DNA of 60,094 nt, from NCBI GenBank assembly GCA_903878115.1, contig CAIRGO010000313.1, forward strand, positions 1 to 60,094. The letters run 5' to 3'. The DNA comes from Akkermansiaceae bacterium. Lineage in GTDB: Bacteria; Verrucomicrobiota; Verrucomicrobiia; Verrucomicrobiales; Akkermansiaceae. Both the position numbers and the translations under genes were made by a program. Shown in pieces: positions 17,032 to 24,966 of this stretch. The notes beneath the pieces were generated by a model. That model worked only from the letters and a program-made list of their open reading frames with translations, made no database searches and was not told the origin of the DNA. How positions within the stretch are numbered: the first letter of the stretch is position 1; every line of letters begins with the position of its first letter.

Positions 17032-20000
17032 TTAAGCATCCAACCTCAGGGCAGCTTTTTCGCCGGCTGACTTGGCTTCTTTTTTCGGCGCTCCGGTGGT
17101 ATCGGCGCTGGTAAGACGCATACCCACTGGTTTCGACACACCAAACTCTTCCATGGTCACGCCATACATCACATCGGCGCGTGCCATGGTGCGTTTGCTA
17201 TGTGTGACGATGATGAATTGACTGTTATCAATGAAACGATCTAACACTTTCACGAAGCGATTGATGTTTGATTCATCGAGCGGCGCATCCAATTCGTCGA
17301 GCACGCAGAACGGACTTGGTTTGATCATGTAAATCGAAAACAGCAGTGCCACAGCAGTCATTGAACGCTCGCCACCCGATAGCAAAGTGATGGATTGTAG
17401 TTTCTTCCCTGGTGGTTTCGCGATCACCTCGATGCCGCTCTCGAGCGGATCATTTTCATCAATCAGCAATAGATCAGCTTGGCCTTTTTCCCCAAACAAC
17501 TCGCGGAACATTTCTTTGAAATTGATCTTCACTTGCGCAAATGTTTCGCAGAAACGGCGTTGCGTTTCCTCATTGATGCGTTCGATGATGGACAGTAATT
17601 CTACTTTCGCATTCGCCAAGTCATCGTGCTCGCCGCGCATGAAATTGAAACGTTCTTCTAGCTCTTCAAATTCTTCAATCGCATCGACATTCACTGGCCC
17701 CATCGAGTCGAGGCGACGTTTGAGATCGACTACGATTTCTTCGACGAATGTCCAATCTGGCTCACCCTCTAATTCACCAGGAAGAACGACGGCTTGCGGT
17801 TTGATTTCTCGACTGCTGCGAGCTTCATTCACCACCACAACATCAGGCTCATCTTCGCCATCTTCCGCATCGGCCGAAATGCGGCGCGAGCCATCTTTTT
17901 GCAATGATTTTTGAGAAGCAATGCACACGAGAAGCGCGTGAGCATCCGGTTCAAATACTTCTAGTTCCACTTGATGACGTTCGCGAGTTGTCTGCGTTAG
18001 ACTTTCCAAACGTAATTCAATCTTCGTCGCAGCAATCTCTTCGCGTCCACGCTGTTCAGCCATGCGAGCATGCTGGCGACGTATTTCAGACAGCTGAGCC
18101 TCAGCATCGTCGATGCGTTGCATGATCGCAATGCGACCACCACTGCGCGAGTCAATCTCAACACCGATATCTTCTGCTTCCGCACGGTGAGTATCAATCT
18201 CCTCAGCGAGACGTGCATTTTCTGCTTCTGCGGCTTCGATGCGTTGAGTAAACTGTTCAATTTCTGCTTCACGGCGCATGGCAAGTTCACGCAACTCTAA
18301 CAGACGCAATTCCATCGGCCGCTGTTGCTCCTCCGCCGATAGTTTCGCTTGTCGATCCACCGCGAGTGAAGTTTTCATCTCGTTGAGAAGACTTGCTAGC
18401 TCTGACTCATCACGCATCGATGACTCCAACTCCATTTGCAAACGACGCTGATCGCTATCAATCGCCTCGAGGCGTTGGCGGGCGGAACTTAACTCCTCTT
18501 CCAAACCACTGCGGCTATCCGCCGCGATTTGCTCGCGTTTTTCCAATTCACCACGCTCCCAGATGACGTTTTGTAATTTTGATTCAAAACTTTCGACCTC
18601 GCGTTTGGCTAGGGATAGCTGACCTTGTAACGTAGAAATCTCAACTTTTTGACGTTGCACACGCTCTCTAGTGACCTCGACAGATTCGCGAAGAGTTTCA
18701 AGCGCTGCCTCCAATTCAATGACTCGCGCGCGGCCAGCTTGGTCTTCTTGCATCAATTGATCTACTTCAATTGTTAGATCACGCACCTCGTTTTGACGTT
18801 CCAAAAGAGACGCCGTTGCATCACCCGCGATACCGCCACGCAGTGTACCTTCAGGGCTGAGAATTTCACCAGCAAGAGTGACGAATGAAGTGCTAGGTAA
18901 AGTATCACGCAAGCGAATGGCTGCTTTTACATCAGCAACGATCATTACGTTATCTAACAATTTCTCCATGACCGCAGCCACACGTTTGTCCGACTTCACA
19001 CGATCGAGAGCCCAGGCGATCCCGCCCTCAGGAACAGCTTCCATCTGTGTTCCCGTTGCTTGGCCTATAAACGTTTCAGAAATCACCGCAGCCTTGCCGA
19101 GCTTTCTTTCTGTGAGGCGCTCAATTACCGCAGCTGCGAGATTTTCATCACTCACCAAAACAGCTTGCACATGGGCGCCAAGCGCAGCTTCGATGGCACG
19201 GGCGCAGGTGGAATCGGCCTCAATGAGAGAAGCCAAAACGCCGTGAATGCCATCCTTAAAACGATCCGGTTCATCCAGTCCCGCTAAGACACTGCGCGTG
19301 CCCTTTTCATAACCTTCACCACTTTGCACCAACTGACTCACCACTTCTAAGCGTGATGAACGCTGAGCGAAACGTTTATGGATGTCCGCCGAGGCGACAC
19401 GACTCGCGTCCAAATCGCCACGTGTGTGTTGATAGCTGCGCTCTGCCGCTTGAAATTCTTCTTCCATGCGGGCGACGGTGCCACTGTGTTGATCCAGCTG
19501 TTCTAATACTCGTGACTCCTCACTGCGTAGCTCTTCGAGAGTCAGGCGAAGGCGTTGCTCTTCGTCCGAAAGTTGGCGCGCACGATCACGATTGCCTTCC
19601 ATTTGAGCCACCGAGCTTTCGATTTTTGCTTGGGAAGAAGCAATGATTGTTTGCGATCGATTGCCCTCACTTCGATTATCACGCAATGAATTTTCAAGCC
19701 CTTCTCTGCGGGATTTTGCAGAAAGAGTACGTTCCTCTTGCTCCTGCAATTCCATTTCACGATCAATGATACGCTTTGTTAGATTTTGTAATTCCGTGTG
19801 TGAATGCTTGAAATCAAATTCTTGTTGCTCCAGCTTTTGGCGAGTATCATCCACATCCTCACGATTTTGGCGAATGCGGCTTTCCAACTCCATTTTGCGT
19901 TCAGAATTAAACGCCACACGGCCTTCTGCTGATTGCAGTTGATTGCGATGCTCGTTGAGTTTTTGTCGCAACTCGGAAAGTTCTGCTTCAAAACTACGGG

Positions 20001-20826
20001 CTACGGCGCGCGCTTCTGCCACGAGTTCTTCCTTCGCGGGCATCAATGCTTCGATCTCCGTTTCACGCACATCGAGCGATTTGATCGATGTTTTTAATTC
20101 ACCCAACTCAGCCGATAACTCGATGTATTTTTTGTGTCCCAAATGCGTGTCGAGAACACGGACATCTGCCGCAAGAGATTGGTAACGTCGCGCTTTGGCG
20201 ACTTGGCGACGCAGCGAATTCATGCGGCGCTCCTGTTCAGCTAATACGTCCGAAACACGCAATAGATTTGCCTCCGTGTATTCCAGTTTGCGCAGCGCCT
20301 CTTTTTTCTCCCGTTTGTATTTGGTGATCCCAGCGGCCTCTTCAAACACGGCACGGCGTTCTTCTGGTTTCGAGGATAAAATTTGATCAATTTGCCCTTG
20401 CGCCATGATCGAATATGCCGTGCGGCCAATGCCCGTATCCATGAAGAGATCATGGATGTCTTTCAATCGGCATAGTGTATTATTGATACGATATTCCGAT
20501 TTGCCATCGCGAAAAACTCGTCGTGTGATCGAGACCTCATTGTAATCGACTTTCAGTGATTGCTCGCAATCAGCCATCGTTAACGTGACTTCCGCCATTC
20601 CCTGCGCTTTGCGTTTTTCCGTGCCGTTGAAAATGACATCGGCCATTTCACCACCGCGTAATGCCTTGGCTGAAGTCTCACCAAGCACCCAACGTATGGC
20701 ATCTACCACATTGGATTTGCCGCAACCATTAGGCCCGACAATGCCAGTGACTCCGGTGGCAAATTCAAAAACAGTTTTGTCGGCGAACGATTTAAAGCCG
20801 TGAATTTCAAGTGATTTGAGATACAT
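17032..20826 (-). CDS. smc: Chromosome segregation ATPase SMC
   Basis: SMC condenses and segregates the chromosome together with ScpA and ScpB. The protein (1264 aa) has the Walker A loop GPNGCGKSNVVDAIRW at about 32-47, long coiled coils, a hinge at about 510-680 (GYEKGTRSVLAGLDEPDRF near its start), the ABC signature LSGGERSMTAVALLF near 1150 and Walker B FCVLDELDAPLDESN near 1180. I start at the ATG at 20826 (MYLKSLEIHGFKSFADKTVF), the usual SMC N-terminus; the longer frame adds 21 unrelated residues. Slightly long for the family because of an acidic segment near 1010-1060 (DAEDGEDEPDVVVVNEARSS) before the C-terminal head. scpAB are not in the window. Confidence 0.96.
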   Translation of the reverse strand: MYLKSLEIHGFKSFADKTVFEFATGVTGIVGPNGCGKSNVVDAIRWVLGETSAKALRGGEMADVIFNGTEKRKAQGMAEVTLTMADCEQSLKVDYNEVSITRRVFRDGKSEYRINNTLCRLKDIHDLFMDTGIGRTAYSIMAQGQIDQILSSKPEERRAVFEEAAGITKYKREKKEALRKLEYTEANLLRVSDVLAEQERRMNSLRRQVAKARRYQSLAADVRVLDTHLGHKKYIELSAELGELKTSIKSLDVRETEIEALMPAKEELVAEARAVARSFEAELSELRQKLNEHRNQLQSAEGRVAFNSERKMELESRIRQNREDVDDTRQKLEQQEFDFKHSHTELQNLTKRIIDREMELQEQEERTLSAKSRREGLENSLRDNRSEGNRSQTIIASSQAKIESSVAQMEGNRDRARQLSDEEQRLRLTLEELRSEESRVLEQLDQHSGTVARMEEEFQAAERSYQHTRGDLDASRVASADIHKRFAQRSSRLEVVSQLVQSGEGYEKGTRSVLAGLDEPDRFKDGIHGVLASLIEADSTCARAIEAALGAHVQAVLVSDENLAAAVIERLTERKLGKAAVISETFIGQATGTQMEAVPEGGIAWALDRVKSDKRVAAVMEKLLDNVMIVADVKAAIRLRDTLPSTSFVTLAGEILSPEGTLRGGIAGDATASLLERQNEVRDLTIEVDQLMQEDQAGRARVIELEAALETLRESVEVTRERVQRQKVEISTLQGQLSLAKREVESFESKLQNVIWERGELEKREQIAADSRSGLEEELSSARQRLEAIDSDQRRLQMELESSMRDESELASLLNEMKTSLAVDRQAKLSAEEQQRPMELRLLELRELAMRREAEIEQFTQRIEAAEAENARLAEEIDTHRAEAEDIGVEIDSRSGGRIAIMQRIDDAEAQLSEIRRQHARMAEQRGREEIAATKIELRLESLTQTTRERHQVELEVFEPDAHALLVCIASQKSLQKDGSRRISADAEDGEDEPDVVVVNEARSSREIKPQAVVLPGELEGEPDWTFVEEIVVDLKRRLDSMGPVNVDAIEEFEELEERFNFMRGEHDDLANAKVELLSIIERINEETQRRFCETFAQVKINFKEMFRELFGEKGQADLLLIDENDPLESGIEVIAKPPGKKLQSITLLSGGERSMTAVALLFSIYMIKPSPFCVLDELDAPLDESNINRFVKVLDRFIDNSQFIIVTHSKRTMARADVMYGVTMEEFGVSKPVGMRLTSADTTGAPKKEAKSAGEKAALRLDA

Positions 20827-21094
20827 AAATGAACAAGGTAAAAAAGTGCTGCGTGCGCAATTGCTCGCGAAGGCAACTCTACCAAGCATCTCGAAAAAGG
20901 CAATCGAACAATAGCGAGAAACACAACATATAGCACATAAAACAAATGTTTAATACTACATGATGTGCAATGCGACATTTAAGACAAACGAAACAAAATG
21001 CAAAATCCGTGCGAACAGAGCACGCGATTCTTCATGGTGAAGACCGAGTCTGGCTTCAAAACGATAGCAGAAAACAATGAGGAGAATTCTGTAA
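20827..21094. other. Intergenic region between thrS and smc
   Basis: This 268-base gap lies between the start of smc and the end of thrS, both on the minus strand. It is AT-rich and holds no credible gene. The smc promoter should be in it, but no strong hexamer pair stands out. I see no long inverted repeat with a T-run that would end the thrS transcript. Confidence 0.4.
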
Positions 21095-22963
21095 TCAGCG
21101 GCGTTCTGAAATCTCGCTAGTCAATGAACGAATGAAATCGGCCACTGCTTGAGAACCCAGATCGTCTTGATCACGATGGCGGATCGACACGGTTGCTTCT
21201 TCTGCTTCTTTTTGACCAATGATCAGCATGTAAGGAACTCGATCGAGACGAGCGTTACGAATTTTTGCACCAATTTTGTCTGAAGTGCGATCCATGGTGA
21301 CGCGAACTTTTCGATCTGCTAACTGGGCAGAAATGCTTTCCGCATATTCCATGAATTTTTCAGAAATTGGCAATACTCGCACTTGCTCTGGCGCTAACCA
21401 AGTGGGGAATTTTCCTTCAAAATGCTCGATCAACAATCCCGTGAATCGCTCTAACGAACCGAATGGCGCGCGATGAATCATCACAGGCGTATGTGGTCGA
21501 TTGTCTTCGCCCACATAGCTAAGCTTAAAGCGCTCGGGCAAATTGTAATCGACCTGCACAGTGCCAAGTTGCCAATCACGACCGATCACATCTTTGACCA
21601 CAAAGTCGATTTTTGGACCATAAAACGCGGCTTCACCAAGTTCCTCGGTGTATTCCACGCCAAGGATTTGCACGGCAGCACGCAGGGCATTTTCCGCTTT
21701 TTCCCAATTGGCGGGATCACCCACATACTTGTCTGAATCAGGGTCGCGCAAGGAGAGGCGTACACGGTAATCGTGCATGCCGAGAGTGCCTAACACTTTT
21801 TTCACCAAGCTCAAGCATCCTTGAACCTCTGCAGCAACTTGATCTGGGGTGCAAAATAAATGCGCGTCATCTTGCGTGAAGCCTCGCACACGAGTCATGC
21901 CACCGAGTTCGCCGGATTGCTCCCAACGATACACCGTGCCGAACTCTGCCAATCGCACCGGAAGATCGCGATACGAATGTGGTTCGCTATCAAAAATTTT
22001 GATGTGATGCGGGCAATTCATCGGCTTCAGCATATAGCCTTCATATTCCCCACTCTCCAAGCCATTGACCAAAGTCGCGCAGGAGGCATCTTCGTCAGCG
22101 AGTTTTTCGATCACGCTGCGTTCAGGAATCGCTGGGTATTGGCTCTCTTGATAATAAGGAAAATGGCCCGATGTCCGATAAAGGTCTAATTTTCCAATGT
22201 GCGGTGTGAAGACTTGTGAGTAGCCCTGTTTGTCCAATTCTTCGGTAATAAAATCCTGAAGAGCACGGCGAACCAGCGCACCTTTCGGCTTCCACAAGAT
22301 CAATCCTTGCCCCACCATTTCATCGATGTGGAACAGTCCCATCTCACGCCCAAGTTTGCGATGATCGCGTTTTTTTGCCTCTTCTAACTTTGTTAGATGA
22401 TCTTGCAGTTCAGTGGAGTTTTTAAAACAAGTGCCGTAGAGCCGTTGCAACTGCGGACGAGATTTATCACCTTTGTAAAAGGCACTGGCAATGCTCATCA
22501 ATTTGAATGCTTTGCAATTTCCCGTGCGTCCTACGTGAGGACCGGCGCAGAGGTCCCAGAAGTCGCCGTTTTTATACAATGAAATCTCCTCGTCATCAGG
22601 AATATCATTCAGCAAGTCCACTTTGAAAACACTTGGGGTATCACGCTCGGCTACGAAACTGAGACGACCACTTTGTGCCAATGCCATGGCTTCGCTGCGC
22701 GATACCACAACCCGCTCAAATGATTCGTTGTCTTTCACGACTTTTTTCATTTCCTCTTCGATGCGCGGAAAATCCTCTGGCGTAATCCGATGAGCCAAAT
22801 CCATATCATAGTAAAAGCCATTTTCCACAGGTGGGCCGGCAGCAAACTGCACATCAGTCCAGATCCGTGAAATCGCTGTCGCCATCACATGGGCGCACGA
22901 ATGACGGAGCCGATCGAGATCGGACATTTGATGACGTTCTTCTAAAGTTTTGCGGTCGGACAT
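21095..22963 (-). CDS. thrS: Threonine-tRNA ligase, form without TGS domain
   Basis: ThrRS attaches threonine to its tRNA. The 622-residue protein begins almost directly with the N2 editing domain (LRHSCAHVMATAI near 19-31, with the HxxxH of the editing site, and CAGPHVGRTG with the matching Cys/His). The catalytic core shows MLKPMNCPHHIKIF, RVRGFTQDDAHLFC and MIHRAPFGSLERF, giving the Zn ligands Cys/His/His. The anticodon-binding domain closes the protein. The usual N-terminal TGS domain of about 60 residues is missing, and an insertion of about 25 residues precedes the MNCPHH motif. The ATG at 22963 (or 22927) is the start. It is divergent from lpxA. Confidence 0.95.
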   Translation of the reverse strand: MSDRKTLEERHQMSDLDRLRHSCAHVMATAISRIWTDVQFAAGPPVENGFYYDMDLAHRITPEDFPRIEEEMKKVVKDNESFERVVVSRSEAMALAQSGRLSFVAERDTPSVFKVDLLNDIPDDEEISLYKNGDFWDLCAGPHVGRTGNCKAFKLMSIASAFYKGDKSRPQLQRLYGTCFKNSTELQDHLTKLEEAKKRDHRKLGREMGLFHIDEMVGQGLILWKPKGALVRRALQDFITEELDKQGYSQVFTPHIGKLDLYRTSGHFPYYQESQYPAIPERSVIEKLADEDASCATLVNGLESGEYEGYMLKPMNCPHHIKIFDSEPHSYRDLPVRLAEFGTVYRWEQSGELGGMTRVRGFTQDDAHLFCTPDQVAAEVQGCLSLVKKVLGTLGMHDYRVRLSLRDPDSDKYVGDPANWEKAENALRAAVQILGVEYTEELGEAAFYGPKIDFVVKDVIGRDWQLGTVQVDYNLPERFKLSYVGEDNRPHTPVMIHRAPFGSLERFTGLLIEHFEGKFPTWLAPEQVRVLPISEKFMEYAESISAQLADRKVRVTMDRTSDKIGAKIRNARLDRVPYMLIIGQKEAEEATVSIRHRDQDDLGSQAVADFIRSLTSEISERR

Positions 22964-23080
22964 ATACGGGCAGCGATCAAGCCTGATTTATTGGGGATTT
23001 TCAACGTCAAAATGCATAATCGTGCGCATTTACATCTTTCTGCTTTTCCTATCGCGAAAGCTTGTCACACTTTCCTCGCG

Positions 23081-23878
23081 TTGCACTCTCCATTGATCCA
23101 TCCCACTGCCATCATTTCACCACTTGCCACCATCGCGGATGATGTGGTGATAGGACCATTTTCCGTGATCGATGGTCCAGCAGAAATCAGCGCTGGTGTG
23201 ACCATCGATGGCCATGTGTTGATTCGCGGTTTGGTGAAGATTGCTGCCCATTGCAAAATTGGTTGGGGATCTGTCATCGGCGCTGATCCGCAAGACTTGC
23301 ATTTTGACCCTAGGATTCATTCGGGAGTAATAATCGGGGAAAATAACACCATCAGAGAATACGTCACCATTCACCGCGGATCTGCGGAGGGAAAATTTAC
23401 CGCTATCGGCACCAACAATTTTCTGATGACTGGCGTTCATCTGGCGCACGATGTGCAGATGGGCGATTACAACGTCATCGCCAACAACGTATTGCTTGCC
23501 GGGCACATTACCATTGGTGATCGTTGTTTCCTTGGCGGCGGCTCTGGCTACCATCAATTCATTTGCATTGGAGATTACGCCATCGTTCAAGGCAATGCCG
23601 CAATCAGTCAAGACGTGCCTCCCTATTGCATGGCGCACTCGCAAAATAAGCTATCTTCTCTCAATGTCATTGGATTGAAACGCGCAGGTTTTTCGCCAGA
23701 ACAACGTTTGGAAATCAAAAAAGCATTTCGATTATTACTATGCAGCGGTAACCTCACGCAGGCGATTACAGAAGCTGAAAAACATGAATGGTCACCAAGC
23801 GCGCTACGCTTGCTTGATGCTGTGCGTCAACCGTCGCGAAAAGGAATCCTTACCCGATCTAACAACCTCAATCACTAA
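23081..23878 (+). CDS. lpxA: Acyl-ACP:UDP-N-acetylglucosamine O-acyltransferase
   Basis: LpxA performs the first step of lipid A synthesis. The protein is a left-handed beta-helix of hexapeptide repeats (IHPTAIISPLATIADDVVIG onward) with the catalytic His in GVHLAHDVQMGDYN and the substrate loop IREYVTIHRGS. I place the start at a TTG (23081), giving 265 aa and the normal family N-terminus, just before IHPTAI. An ATG at 23012 would add 23 residues without family counterpart; it is the alternative. The C-terminal helical domain (SPEQRLEIKKAFRLL) is complete. Other lpx genes are not in the window. A LON-domain gene follows after 5 bases. Confidence 0.93.
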   Translation: MHSPLIHPTAIISPLATIADDVVIGPFSVIDGPAEISAGVTIDGHVLIRGLVKIAAHCKIGWGSVIGADPQDLHFDPRIHSGVIIGENNTIREYVTIHRGSAEGKFTAIGTNNFLMTGVHLAHDVQMGDYNVIANNVLLAGHITIGDRCFLGGGSGYHQFICIGDYAIVQGNAAISQDVPPYCMAHSQNKLSSLNVIGLKRAGFSPEQRLEIKKAFRLLLCSGNLTQAITEAEKHEWSPSALRLLDAVRQPSRKGILTRSNNLNH

Positions 23879-23883
23879 CAATT

Positions 23884-24489
23884 ATGTCAGCGCTGCATAT
23901 TCCCGAAAAAGTAGGTGTAATGATTCTACCAGATTGCGTGTTATTTCCTCATGGCGGACTGCCATTGCGTATTTTTGAAGATCGTTATCGCGTCATGCTT
24001 GAGGAAGCCATCGACAGCCATTGCTTTTTTGCCGTAACCCGCAAAATCGCTGACTCAGATGATCCGCGTGAATGCGCTGAAGACGTTGGCACAATCGGCA
24101 TTGTAAGAGCATCCCATGAACAAAAAGATGGCACCTCCAATCTACTACTTCATGGCGTTATCCGCGTAAAATTTTTGCAATGGTTCGATGAAAAGCCCTA
24201 TCCCTATGCCGAGATCGAGCCAATCCCATCGATCTTCGAGCCGGCTGCGCAATCCGAAGCAGCAGCGCAAACATTGCGCGGGAGCGTTGAAGACGCCATC
24301 CACAATCTACCCGAAGAGGTACAAGAAGCAGTAAAGGAAATGTTGCATCGAACCGATGATCCTTGCATTCTAGCTGACATCGTATCCCAGCAGTTCATTC
24401 AAGATGCTGATCTGCGGCAACATTTGTTAGAAATGGAATCCCCTGCTGATCGTATCACTTGGCTATGCCAGGCGATGCAGCAAGATTGA
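23884..24489 (+). CDS. LON N-terminal substrate-binding domain protein
   Basis: This 201-residue protein corresponds to the stand-alone LON substrate-binding domain family (COG2802). It has VGVMILPDCVLFPHGGLPLR at the N-terminus, LRIFEDRYRVMLEEAI and CFFAVTRK, followed by the beta-rich half with VGTIGIVRAS and LLLHGVIRVKFLQWF. There is no ATPase or peptidase part. Such proteins are widespread but their function is uncertain. It is coupled to lpxA by a 5-base gap. Downstream is a 477-base convergent region with structured repeats. Confidence 0.88.
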   Translation: MSALHIPEKVGVMILPDCVLFPHGGLPLRIFEDRYRVMLEEAIDSHCFFAVTRKIADSDDPRECAEDVGTIGIVRASHEQKDGTSNLLLHGVIRVKFLQWFDEKPYPYAEIEPIPSIFEPAAQSEAAAQTLRGSVEDAIHNLPEEVQEAVKEMLHRTDDPCILADIVSQQFIQDADLRQHLLEMESPADRITWLCQAMQQD

Positions 24490-24528
24490 TGTTTTAAAGG
24501 TTAATATCAAATCGCATACAAAAATGAA

Positions 24529-24587
24529 GCGGTTCGATCAGAATGCCTAGGAAAAACCCAAAACCTAGTGCTAATTGATCGAACCGC
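24529..24587 (-). repeat. Structured 59-bp repeat, copy 1
   Basis: Perfect 12-base outer arms (GCGGTTCGATCA and TGATCGAACCGC) enclose an inner 5-base stem (CTAGG and CCTAG) and a 12-base loop AAAAACCCAAAA. Its length and layout are the same as copy 2 at 24759-24817. I assign the minus strand because G-U pairs then preserve the stem of copy 2. Confidence 0.7.
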
Positions 24588-24591
24588 CTGA

Positions 24592-24606
24592 TGTCGCAGT
24601 GCGACA
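24592..24606. promoter_or_regulatory. Palindrome TGTCGCA-G-TGCGACA
   Basis: A perfect 7-base inverted repeat around a single G lies 4 bases to the right of copy 1 of the 59-bp repeat. The short centre makes a hairpin possible only with an AGT loop; it looks more like a protein-binding operator or a part of the repeat unit. There is no promoter of a gene nearby, since both neighbours end here. Confidence 0.35.
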
Positions 24607-24758
24607 CGCAAAACATAGCCAAAAAACCGACTTCGTCAACACTTTTTTGATTTTTTTTACATGAAAACTTTTGATACGTCGCAAACCGTTGACCATCAAC
24701 AATTTAAACAAGATAAAAATCCTAACCCTGCGATCAAAGATCATTTTTCCACAAAAAA

Positions 24759-24817
24759 GCGGCCCGATGATACGATGCAGGAAAAACCAAAACCCGTCAT
24801 CATGATCATCGGACCGC
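24759..24817 (-). repeat. Structured 59-bp repeat, copy 2 (possible terminator of the CotH gene)
   Basis: Outer arms GCGGCCCGATGA and the matching ATCATCGGACCGC pair with one C/A mismatch on the plus strand, which is a G-U pair on the minus strand. Inside, GATG pairs with CATC and GG with CC, enclosing an AAAAACCAAAA loop nearly identical to copy 1. On the minus strand the hairpin is followed by TTTTTT (24753-24758), so it can end the CotH gene transcript. Confidence 0.7.
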
Positions 24818-24966
24818 CGTTCATGCGCGCTGCAAGCAACTCACACCAACTTAGGACGAATCGTCCAACAAATAATCCAGTTCGTGAACCGAATCAATGT
24901 TGACAATGATACTGGCACTTGCCGTGAGTTATTTCAAAAAATCAACGTTTTTTGCAAACCAATTCC

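Larger units (their letters stand above)
24490..24966. other. Convergent intergenic region with structured repeats
   Basis: This 477-base gap lies between the ends of the LON-domain gene (plus) and the CotH gene (minus). The only sizeable open frame, at 24661-24903, is polar, of odd composition and runs through one of the hairpins, so I do not call it. The region holds two 59-bp inverted repeats, an odd palindrome (24592-24606), a T-run at about 24641-24658 and a GGACGA/TCGTCC mini-palindrome near 24854. The T-run and hairpins may serve as terminators for both genes. Confidence 0.6.

Noticed and set aside
24529-24540. GGTTCGATC as a tRNA T-arm
   Set aside because: There is no matching acceptor stem or anticodon arm around it; it is part of the hairpin arm.
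24529-24817. The 59-bp repeats as integron attC sites (also called 59-base elements)
   Set aside because: The repeat ends GCGG...CCGC lack the RYYYAAC/GTTRRRY boxes, there is no integrase or gene cassette, and both repeats are in a convergent gap.
24661-24903. An 80-residue open frame in the convergent gap
   Set aside because: It runs through a hairpin repeat, has a polar low-complexity composition and no recognisable start region or homology.
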